A stretch of DNA of 64,000 bases from positions 22,805,021 through 22,869,020 of the forward strand of contig OX387602.1 of assembly GCA_947568835.1 (NCBI GenBank), in the 5' to 3' direction. Below the pieces are notes generated by a model that had not been told where the DNA came from, made no database searches, and saw nothing but the letters and a program-made list of their open reading frames with translations. Made by a program: the position numbers and the translations under genes. The stretch is from Protonemura montana. Its lineage: Eukaryota > Arthropoda > Insecta > Plecoptera > Nemouridae. This document shows positions 22,501 to 32,780 of this stretch, piece after piece (position 1 is the first letter of the stretch; each line of letters begins with the position of its first letter).

Positions 22501-24711
22501 ACCTGCTCATCCCAAAGCAGACGGCGCAGCGTGCTCTGCAGCTGGTTGCGCGCCGCCGCCGACTCAGAGCGCTGGTGTCGCTCGCGCCTCGACGGCCTCA
22601 TAGTGTGGTACTTGACTAGAGGGACCGGCGCCGGCTGCAACCAACCAATCAAAACTGTCTTTGCACCGTTTGTAGCAGTTGCACGTTCGTGCACGGAAGT
22701 ACCTATGTACGGGGAGTGTGTAGTTCGGTTCATTTTCATTTGAGCTAGGAACTGTAATACCAGCGTTTGATACGATGAAAAATGATTCTTAGCATCGATA
22801 TTATCAAAGTATTGCCAAGTTCGTATTGTTAACTCCAAGTTTATATTTGTATAAACAGAAATATTTGGATTTAACTTCATTTTATTGGAATAAGCTTTAA
22901 CATTTGTTTCAACAACCAAAACGCTAGCCAAAGCGTGTATTGACGGTCAGAAATCCATTTTTTGTCATTATATCCATTTGTTATCAATACATTTGTATGC
23001 TAGAGGGTATAATTTAATTTCATACTGAAAGATTTGGGCCAATGGAAAGCTCGTGGCAACTGTCAAGCGTGCACGGGCCTTGTCTTCCAAGGACAGGGGA
23101 AGTTGCTTAAGGTCCGAAAGGCTTACTTGCGGCTGCGGAGGTCTCGACTGACGACGGCTCTTGGTGAAGACCACGTGACATGTGCACTGGCCGGCAGGGG
23201 AGCGCACCAGCTGCTCGATGAGCAGCCGCTCCTCTTCGCTCGGTGACAACTCCGTGGACTGCTGACCTGGGTGCGCGAGCGCCGAGACGCGCGGCTGCGC
23301 GGCCGTGATCTCTCGGCGCAGTGACTGCGTGCGCTCCACCGGGTACAGATCCACGCTGCGCGGTCGATCATCTGCGCGTGCCGGAAGTTTTCATAAAGCT
23401 GGATTGTAGCACATAGTACTTCTAAATCGTCCCGTCTTTTTTATGGCACAACGTCAGGAAACGAGGAAATGACACAGCGAAAACAGCAAAAATGACAAAC
23501 AAAATAGCACACTGTCGAAAAAAAAACACATTTCCATTGATTTCACTGGCCGTCAATTGCATTTCCAAAGACGCAAACCAAATTTTTGAAGTCTAGGGTC
23601 AAAAAATGCTCATCTGTTATTTAATTTATTTTAGTTTTTTCCCAATGCTTACAGCGACACGCGCATTATTTTATTCGCATTTCTACAGTCAATGGAGTTG
23701 GACCAAGTAGTTTGAAATATTTATTGTTCGAGATGCCTACTTTTACATAATTTGCATGTTTTTTGTTTACTTTATCTCACTTTTTCACCAGTTTAATAAA
23801 GTCCAACCAGGGTTGTGAACGCTAAATGAAGCCAAAATATTTTCCTAGCGTTTCAATTACGCGATGAAAGTGGCCTTTTCTCGGTCCACAGCTTACAATA
23901 TCACAATTTATCTCATTTAAGTGACTTGATTTTGGCATGGTCTGATACAAGTCTGATATCAATCTTTTATCATCGATTTACAATAACTAAATTTTAAAAT
24001 AGAACGACTGCGTAGAGAACAAAGAAATGAGCGAGTTGCGCCATAGAATCTAGAAAGGTTGCACAACTTGAGGGCTCTGAAATCCCCCCCAAACATTAAA
24101 GTCGATCGAGCATGCGACCTTCTCGATTGCCCCAACAGGAAGGAGGTGGAGTAGCTGAAGCGACAGTTAAGTGCAAATAAAATACTTAGCTCTGTAGAAG
24201 CTAAGTACTTTTGTAAATGCCACATGACACGACATATCGATTCAATGGTGTATGCAAGACTATAATTGAAATATTCTTGGTGAAGAAAGTTTGATCACTC
24301 ATACAAATTAAACTCTTAAAAACTCCACGGTTCTCGCTAGAAGCTCAAGCTATTTGAGGAAAAAGAAAAAAAACGCACTATTGAGGTTACATTTGAGTGT
24401 ATGGTCCTATATGTGCATGTTTTGCAGAGTGATTGTTATTGTCCTTCATTATCCTGCATTATGACCATCCCATGCATCGAGTAGTCATGCTCTTAAATCT
24501 GAACGGGCAAACTCACAGTAGTCCGTGTGGCTAGACCACGCGTCCGAGGAGGGCGACTTCTTCAGCGTGAGGGTCGACGAGCTCAGAATTAGTGGCCGCA
24601 CTTGAAGGTGCTTGCTGTGTCTTAACTCCTGGTTGCGGTCCAGCACGCCCTCCGACTTGACGTAGTTCGCCTTCGTCTCTTTCAGCAGCTCCACGGCGCT
24701 TTTCCGATGCG
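19591..24711 (-). CDS. FAM110: FAM110-family protein, first coding exon not found
   Basis: Vertebrate FAM110 proteins are centrosome/spindle-pole and cytoskeleton-associated; the biochemical role is unknown. Exons in transcript order: 24711-24517, 23371-23127, 22634-22503, 22098-22001, 21459-21374, 21110-20909, 19849-19591. All phases fit and give about 405 codons. The FAM110_N signature is clear in KSAVELLKETKANYVKSEG (family: AVERLEADKAKYVKS). The FAM110_C signature appears as LLERFFRQMGLQEDAL (family: ERFFNYCGLDPEEL) and SVVERNARIIKWLCQC (family: IERNARIIKWLYS). Between them are low-complexity stretches, including PPPVPPRTPEPP, a proline-rich SH3-ligand type motif, and QQHKSLPDLRAKEDD. The tail after the last signature is about 30 residues of mostly proline and valine and ends at the TAG at 19591. 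The exon at 24711 begins with two bases of a split codon, so an exon carrying the Met and ending in phase 1 must lie upstream, probably in the GC-rich region at 26.4-29.2 kb or beyond. Confidence 0.88.
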
Positions 24712-26400
24712 CTGAAACCGAGCGTACCGTTGCAGTTCAGTCAATGCAACCGTCTATGTGTCCCATACACGAATGTCCCATACGCGTGTGCTTTTTCAAT
24801 TATTGGTATGAGTCTTAAATCGCAAAACATTAGCAGTTTACAGACTATGTACGCTACTGCAAGCTTGCGCAGGGGCTTGACACGATTTTAGTATTGGGTC
24901 TAATGTTGATTGGCCACGACGAAGCAAGTGTTGGTATTAGGTAACCCCGACGACTAGGAGATAGGCTAGAGAAGTTCTGTAAACACGGGTCACGTCCCGG
25001 GCGAGATGAGATGTTGGTTGAATTGAGGTAATAGGAAAATAGGCGTGTTACCTTGCTGTACTATGCTAGAAGGTATTCTATAGCCTACTACTAAACGGGT
25101 CTTTTGTGACAATATTAATGCCAGGTTCATTTCAGTCCTGTATTCAGTGTTACCTTTTTTTGAAACATTTTGAGTTTTGAATAATTACGTATTTAGATGC
25201 GATAGCGTTTGCTAGCACGAAATGTCAAAAGCCGCTTTCATTGCATGTGAAAGAGCAGAAAAGGTTAACATCAGAGTAAGGGGTAGCATCTTCTTTGCAG
25301 AAGGCATTTGGCTGCGGATTCCTTTCAAAGTAATTGCTGTGGCTGCCGCAACTTCATTGGCATCACAATTAAAATGCTTCGCAGACTCCCTCCTGGAACA
25401 TTGCAACTCTGAGAGGGTTGGGTCACCTACATCGAAACTGGAGCTTCTATCTTTCATGCCTTATGACCTATTTGCAAACTAGGACACAAGTTTCAATCTC
25501 TTAGTCTTTTATTTAGGGATAAGCGCAGGAAATTCCCTGTTGGGTGCAGGTTATCTCAAAGAGTGGGGAAGAGGGAGGAGTGGAAGGTAAGTGCCTCATT
25601 TGTCATGAGGTTAAGCAACTATTCGGCAGAAATTTCCTGGAATGCGATTACGTTTAGGGATGAAAGGTTACACGTCGCAGTGGATAGAGTGACAGCAACT
25701 CTCAGTCTAGCACTTACACGTCGCGAAATGGGGTCCAGCAAATTGGAACACTCTTTTTAGCAGGTTTCCAAAAAAACTGTAAATGTACTCTTCTTTGTTC
25801 TAAACCAGAACTTGGGACGGGATCAGCCACATTGTCAAATATTTTCAAACACGCTCAAATAAAGAAGGCAGTAACTGAGTGTGGGTTTTCATTTTCTAAA
25901 AGTTAGGAGTTGACAAACTTGGAATTGTCTCATTTGCATAAGCCGTGACCCTCAAAGTTAATAAAGCAACGAAAATGAATCAATTGATAAAATGGGAATA
26001 GTAGCACACTCCCTAAATAATTAGGATTTCAATTTCTTACTCCCATTCCATTTTGCTAGCGCAATTCTTGACATGTACCCGTAAAGACATTACAAAATAC
26101 AGATAACATAAAACATAAAACTAAAGCACTGCTAAATAAAGCTGTGTAATGACTCACGAGATGTGGAACACATGCTAATTTGATGTGTCATTTTTACTGC
26201 AAACATTGACACCTTTGGAAACTGATTCACCAATATGTCTGTATGCAAAACACTGGCACCCCTATGCAGTACACACACAAACACGCCGTACTCTGCTAAT
26301 GAAGCCACCCATATTATAGAGGAGGCTGAGGCAAGCCTATATAAATCCCGTGAACAACTGAAAACTGGAAACGTCAGTCTCGTCGCTGACAATCTGACAA
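24712..26400. other. Upstream/intronic region of FAM110, no gene seen
   Basis: This mixed-composition stretch lies 5' of the first recognised FAM110 exon. A pair of overlapping 80-residue open frames at 25212-25482 (one per strand) shows no family signature and no good splice context. Nothing else was supportable. Confidence 0.5.
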
Positions 26401-29200
26401 GCAGCGATATTTTGACAAATGCTCGGTGCGCTTCAACACGCTATCCTTGTTTCCCCCCTTGTTTACAACTCCCCCGTCGACACTGCCCCCCCCTAGAAAC
26501 AGCGTCTCGCTTTTGTTTCGACGCCACACAAAAACACCAGGCCAGCACCGCAACATCTAAATAACCTCGCCCGAGCTCGGCGACGCTAGAAAAAACCCTG
26601 CGACATCGCGACGTTCTCACACACGACTGCGTCAACGCGGGCCTTTGGCTAAAGCACACGGTCCCACGTTGCCTCCCTCCCGCGTGACATTAACGCGCAC
26701 ACCAAGCTTAGCTAGCGTCTGCATGCTTGCTCGTCCAGATGTTCAGCCGATACTTATATGGACGACACTGCGATATGCTCGCCATGAAGTCGTCAACGGA
26801 CTGATGGAACGGACAATCGCGCTGGCGGTGGCTGACTAATTGCATTGCTAATTAGATGCGTGTCCGCCGGAGCACATCCTCGACATCCTCCTCTAGCCGT
26901 GCCGACACGCTCACGGTTCCCTGGCCGCAGCCGGGACGCGAACTCGGATCCGATTGCGTGACGGCTGCCATCTAATTGCTGCTCGGTTGAAAACATCGAA
27001 ATCTGTGATTTCACGCCGAGCGCGTGCCGACGCGTGGGGCTGGAGGATCGATGTCAGACTCGGCGCACAATCGGTTTTGCTCATGTTTTTACACTGCAGT
27101 TGACTTTGTCGTGATCTGTTCCAATATGTGGCCTAGTGTGGCTAAATCTACTCAAAGCTGAGCGAAAACGTGGAAGTAATTCCCCCGACCGCGTCAAAGA
27201 AAGAACCCTATCCTTTCCTCCAATGTGACGTTTCGCGCGCAATGAAGCACTCTTCGACGTTTAAGGATGGTTCGTTGAATTGTGTTTGATGGAAGCGAGC
27301 GCCGAGGAGGAGTCATCCGTCCCCAACTTCGCCCGCCGAGTATCATTCGCGTACCCGTCAATTCGTGGTTGCGTTGGCGTGAAAACAGAGACATTACCTT
27401 CCCTGTCGGCTCGCGGCACGCAAATCAATATTGCGCCTTCGCGCGTTACGAATTCACGAGGTCCGAATTCGGATTCAATTCACGCAGGTTCGACTTGGTG
27501 CGCTATGAGAGCGCAAAGAAGTCGGCGACCTGCACCCCCTGCCCGAGGTCTCGATCGGCGTCCTCGGTGTCGCCTCCAAATGTCTGCGATGCAAATCAAT
27601 CCGATCCCTGACCCGATCATCCGACGGCGAGGCGCTCGATCGAGATTTACCCCCGTGACGTGACCCCCTCCTGTTGTTGACCACCGCGTCAAATGACCCG
27701 ATTCAGCATCACCCTCCCTCTCTCGCCCCGTCGTCGGTATCCCCATCTCCGACAAAGTGACCCTCTCTCTCACTCCAGCGCCGCGTCGTCAATCTCCTCT
27801 CATCCCCAATCTGTCGTCTAACACTTTCCTCGCAGCGAACTTTTTGCACAACACATCGCGATCTCACCCTCTCGTCCCTGACCCCGTCCCCGACCCACCG
27901 CGAAAAGCCAGCTCAGTGGCCTTTCTGCCGTGCCACAACGCCCTCCCCCCAGAGAGCAATTGGTATCCCGGGGTCGGCTATATGACCATGTTAAAGTGTT
28001 GACCTCCATTCTCTAAGACTTACCCGTCCCGTGCATGGCGACGACGCTCATCCCGCCTCATGCCTGGCGCGCTCTCCGGGGATGACGACGTCGACGTCCG
28101 CGGTGCAGGGAGGCGACACGATCACTGAATGCCGCGGCCAGCTGGCCTGGAGGTCGGCGCCGACGCCCGCCGTGCTCCGAGGTGGGGTGGTGCGCTCGTG
28201 TCAAGGACCCCCGCTCGTCCGCAGCGCGCTCGACCGTTCGCAAGGGAAAGAGTTGTGGCCCGCGTCGTCGACCGACCGGCGGTTCGGGATGATAAGGTAC
28301 GTATTTGGTTGCAAGCGGAGACGGCCGGTCGGCGCCAGGTTAAGGGGTTCTGGCACCCGTGCCCACGGGGAGGCATACGGGGCGCCGCTCGCACACGGGA
28401 TAAATCGCACGAGTTTGGGATTCTAGAGCGAGATGGGACGAGCGGCGGTCTCGTCGCGTGCGAGCGAGATGACAGATGTGTTTTCATGGTGAATCTGAGA
28501 GGTAGTGAGCAGGCGTGTGGTGCATGTGATTAGCGCCCCCCTGATTGGACGGGTTTATTAACCTCTGGGGAGCTATCCGGACGCGCGTCATGTGGCCTGC
28601 AGTATCACCTGGTCGCATCGGCGGCGCCGGGACTGGGTCGGCGTTAATCGGACGTGGATTTGCATTGCTAATGCCCTGGCATCGGCATCGGCGTCGGCAT
28701 GGACGGGCAGCGTTGCGACGGATTGGCACGGTCTGCGTCGCGACGAGGTCGATCCAAGGCGATCAGCCAAAAGCCTCTTTATTGACTATACAAAAGGCCG
28801 GGTTTACAATTTGGAAGCAGAGGTCAAAGGGTAGCTGCGGGAGCCTCGCGGCTGCACGGGGAAGTCATTCTGTGTCACTCTGACGGAAGTGCGGAGGCAT
28901 GACCAGTTAGACGGAAACCCAACTCGACGGCACTTCCGGCTACCTCTGGTCGCGAGAGCTGGACCATAAGCTGGACGGTCTCCTTCAAGCGATTCCCCAG
29001 AGCCATCCCTGACCCAGCCGCAAACTTAGCATGTACATCGGTTGCCTGGCGTCGGCCCTTTGATGCCGTCGTCCGGGCAGACGCTCACGGCGCCCGTCGC
29101 GACGCCGCTGTATCGACCCGTCAGATCGATGCCATACCCTCCCCCTACCTCTCTCAGGCCAGGCTGAGAGCTCCACGTCTATGTCGACGGACCCCCATTG
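26400..29200. promoter_or_regulatory. GC- and CpG-rich non-coding block between FAM110 and SPT3
   Basis: Composition changes sharply to GC-rich with frequent CG dinucleotides. Open frames run on every strand here because stop codons are rare, but none has recognisable protein sequence. Short AT cores typical of homeodomain sites stand out, for example CTAATTGC/GCTAATTAG near 26835-26855 and GATTTGCATTGCTAATG near 28655-28672, an octamer-like word. The FAM110 promoter and first exon may lie here. Regulatory function is inferred from composition only. Confidence 0.35.
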
Positions 29201-29602
29201 CTATAGTGTCCCTGAGCACGGCGTCCTGAATGCTCTTCTCTTGCAGACTCGAGTGCTGCTTTTGTTTCTCGCCATGCAGCATAAAAAGCCTCAAGCACGG
29301 CTAGCTTTACTCAACTGCGAGATCTACTCAAACTTGCAGTGACTCAATTACTAGCTGCAGAACGCTAAAGTGGGTCGCAACGCAATGATGAGAGCTTCTA
29401 CGAGTTTTAAGAGTAGATGAGAGATAATGGATGACGGAATGCTATTCATGGCTTATAGAAACACCTGGATAAAAGCTGGCAAGCATCTAAAGTATGGAGA
29501 CAAGCTTTTTTTTAATATTTTCATAAGCGGTTCTATTCATGCCTATCAATGTCAACTACATTCGACGTCCTTTCCACTTTTTCTATATAATTAAACTTTT
29601 AG

Positions 29603-29645
29603 ATGAAATCTGATTTAAATTGCAAACGCTTGCAATGCGTGGGGT
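29603..29645 (+). repeat. Dispersed repeat, copy 2, ending in a (TAA)n microsatellite
   Basis: TGAAATCTGATTTAAATTG is followed by GCAAACGCTTGCAATGCG, then GGGG and a TAA-type microsatellite. The inverted copy at 36165-36209 has the same core with GCGTTTGC. The near palindrome TTGCAAACGCTTGCAA is the most conserved part. Confidence 0.65.
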
Positions 29646-29646
29646 G

Positions 29647-29680
<34 letters not shown>

Positions 29681-29688
29681 TAATAATA
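29647..29688. repeat. (ATA/TAA)n microsatellite
   Basis: This is a run of trinucleotide TAA units interrupted once by TGA, directly at the 3' end of the dispersed repeat. Such tails are common where a short element seeds a microsatellite. Confidence 0.9.
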
Positions 29689-29852
29689 CAATTATTAAAC
29701 CTTTACTTGCATGTAGTTGTTCTTGTAAAAAATAAGTAAATTAGTCAAGAGTGAAAAAAAAAAGTCAGTATATTACTTCCTAACGTCCATTTTCCACATG
29801 TTTGAATTCTCCCACCTCTTCGTCTCGCACCTTAAGATACTAACCTAACCTG

Positions 29853-29960
29853 ATGAGTAACGAGGAGCCTTCAATTCGAAAGATTGTTCATGAACGCGAT
29901 CGGAGAGGATGTTTCGTGATACTGCCTCCGCCGGAGCACAAAACGGTGCCCTTGATGTAG
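29853..29960 (+). other. Upstream ORF overlapping the SPT3 start (35 codons)
   Basis: ATG at 29853 opens a 35-codon frame (begins MSNEEPSIRKIV, contains GCFVILPPPEHKT) ending at the TAG at 29958-29960. It starts 56 bases before, and runs past, the SPT3 start at 29909, in a different frame. If it lies in the mature leader it would reduce SPT3 translation, which would then need leaky scanning. Its composition looks protein-like, but no family is recognised. Confidence 0.45.
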
Positions 29961-31772
29961 ACTGGATAGTTAAAGGTATGTTTAATTACATAATGCAATG
30001 CTATTAATCTTAAACACTGGCTGTCTATGCTAATACCGTTAATTTAAATTCATTCTCTTAAAAAAAGTGAGGTTAAGGAAAATTGTGTTGTTGTTGTTTT
30101 ATTTATTTCCCTAGATAATTGTATAATATATAGTAGAAAGTCATAACTTAACTCTGTTCAAATAAACAGAGATCCAACTGATGATGCACGGCATGGGTGA
30201 CTGCTCGACGCCACTGCTCTCAACTGCTCAGCTAGTAGAGGAGATTTTGCTGCGTCAGCTGCGCTCAGCGACTCTCCAAGCCGCTGAGGCCTGCGCAATG
30301 CGTGGAGGAGACGTCGTCAAGCCGCAGGACTTTATCTTCCTCATGCGTCGTAACAAAACTAAGCAGGCTCGGATGCTCAAGTATATTGGTAAAAATAATT
30401 TTGTAGAAAAACCAATTTGAAGGATGCGTTCCATAAATGAAAGTAACTAGTAACTAGTAGAAGTCTAGTAGCATCAATAGTAGGTTCTGTACAAATATAA
30501 TAATTTAATAATTTAAGAGGTTAACTATGAGCACTGCGTCAATTATCACAGCATAATATTACCGTCAACTGCCTTCATTCCCAACACAAAAGTATCCTAT
30601 TCGTTTGGTAGAAAGCAAAGCCTGTTCTTTCTCAATTCCTTTTTCAAATCACGTACCTATTATAAGAACACTGGTGACATATTACAGAGTTTCGAGACCT
30701 GCGCCTAGACTCCCGGCAAAGCGAGTCCACAGCATTTCACACCGCGCTGCTGAAAGTGTCTAACACGCAACCAAAGCGGCTCGACGCAGTGCAGCTGCGT
30801 CGTGCTCAGCGTGCAGATGCGGTATCGCGTGCGCTTGATCCTGCGAGATACATCGAGTATGTACGCGCACGCAGGGCATCGTTCTGTACGCCAAGGGACA
30901 AAGTTCCGCGGCTGTTGGAAGCCACTGTTGGGCCGCTAAAGGCAGATGCACCCAGGGTTACAGCTCTCGCTGCAGAATTGCTAGGTACGTCTGTTATAGA
31001 ATAGCTACTTGTAAGTAAAATTTTTTATGCATAATAGGGAGTATTTATTCTCTGGGTGGTCCTAGTGGTCTTGCTGAGATAGATAAAATAGTTGGTATTT
31101 TTTACTTATGGACCAGATGCCTACAGTATTATTTTAAGTTATAAGCTATATTTAGCTGGTAAAACATGCTTGTGAATATGTATGATGTCTGTAAACATTT
31201 GTTAACAATGGGAAATGACAATAAAGCAATCAATCAATTCATAAGAAGCATCCTGCTACTGTAAGCAGGATTGGTTGATATTTTAAATAAATCCTTCTTT
31301 TTAATTAGGGATGAGAAAAAAATCTGTTAATGAGGATTCGGCTTGTGGCCTTTGAAGCATCTCTTCGCTGTTTAAGTAACTTATCAGCGCCTCAGCTCCC
31401 ACTTGAAGAAAATAGATGGTCTTTCAGGCATCTCTTATTCCTCCAATTGCCCATCTTAACATGCCTAAAACAGCTTGTACCCTAAGGCACTCATGAGTCT
31501 CGTTCCTTGTAGGCTACTTTGCCTACGAGACGGTCGCCCAGCTTGTGGACCTTGCTTTCGAGGTGCGGCAAGATATGTGTGCCACCATCAGTGACCCGTT
31601 TTCGCGGTATTCCGGAGCAGCGTTGGCGCACCCGTCCGCGGGATTGGGCCTTGTCGGCGCAGCACCGCCTCTCAGCGTGGCCGAGATTACCGAGGCTGTC
31701 AGGCGCTACTTCTCTCCGCGGCTCAGTCCGCATGGTGGCGCAAACGTGCACCACCGACTATTGGCGTGCTAA
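29909..31772 (+). CDS. Spt3: SPT3 / SUPT3H, SAGA coactivator subunit, complete
   Basis: Histone-fold subunit of the SAGA transcription coactivator that helps deliver TBP to promoters in the nucleus. Exons: 29909-29975, 30170-30388, 30688-30984, 31513-31772, all with GT-AG ends and matching phases, giving 280 residues. The first histone fold starts near res. 23 with EIQLMMHGMGD (family ELQSMMYSLGD), then LVEEILLRQLRSATLQAAE, GGDVVKPQDFIFLMRRNK and the LKYI junction. The second part has RYIEYVRARRASFC and, across exons 3-4, GYFAYETVAQLVDLAFEVRQ, nearly identical to the family. The C-terminal tail is shorter than in vertebrates (about 317 or more residues). The start at 29909 is the first Met in the frame set by exon 2; an in-frame TGA lies just upstream at 29891-29893. 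The gene is convergent with the peritrophin-like gene. Confidence 0.94.
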
Positions 31773-32780
31773 CCGCCAGCCTTGTCACATCTGCATTCTA
31801 AGCTGTTTGTTACTTCATTCAGCTATTAGAATGTTCTTGACCCAAAACTGGTTATTGTAAAACTTAGCGTTGGTAGAAGATTCTATGAGGATACTCTGTT
31901 GCTACCAGCTATGAAACCTCTAAAGACTTTAAAGAGAATCGTAAATGAAACTGGCTAACACATTTCCAGTGTGATTTTTATATCTAGTTTGTATATTGTT
32001 CAGTTTTAAATAATCATCTTGAAACTTTATCTGTGGTTAAAGCACATAAAGTGTAAATGACTTATTTCTGGAATACTGAATGCAAATTTAAAATGTTACT
32101 CTGTCATCTTTGAAATATAAAGAAAAAATTAAATTAAATTGGAATATCTTTAAACATTTACATTTTTATACTGTACAAGTTCAAGGAAACAAAAATAAAG
32201 AACTATCTAGTTTCGGCTTTCGGTATAAAAGAAAAATACCTGCTAAATCATGAACATTTCTGTAGACTAGTTAACGCTTCTTAAAAGCCGCAACGTAAAT
32301 TGTTTGCCAGGCTTGAATCGTCTTGCTGGGCACTTATCATGTAGGTTACATGAAATGGCACATACTTGCACTAAACTAATTACAAATGTCTTGGTTCTAC
32401 ATAAATCAGTGGGTAAAAGGCAAGTTCTCTTGATACCCCGCTTTTCTTGAAAAGGCCCTTGCTAGGTTTTTAAAAGCTTTCAACTCCATCAAATCTCAAC
32501 ACCATCATATGCTTGCCTAAGATGTTCCAAATTCCAAAAAGGAACCCATTTATAACGGCTTTCCTTTGTATTACTATTTCTTTTTTTGTAGTTATTTATT
32601 GGCCTCAAAAACCCAGCATTGGGTTTTAAATCTTTGAAAAATCTCCATTGCCTTATAGAAAGCCTGAGCACAACTTCTTTCGTAGATTATCCTGGATGTG
32701 ATTTTTGATTCTAGTACCTTTCTATACTTACAAAACCTTATCTTGATATATAATCTTATCTTTAACAGCTTGATATACCT
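31773..32780. other. Convergent 3' region between SPT3 and the peritrophin-like gene
   Basis: AT-rich and gene-free. It holds the SPT3 3' UTR (AATAAA-like words between 32115 and 32200) and the 3' UTR of the minus-strand peritrophin-like gene. Confidence 0.6.
32595..32600 (-). terminator. Poly(A) signal AATAAA (minus strand), probable peritrophin-like 3' end
   Basis: TTTATT on the plus strand reads AATAAA on the minus strand, about 180 bases past the stop codon at 32781, which is a normal short 3' UTR. Confidence 0.45.
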
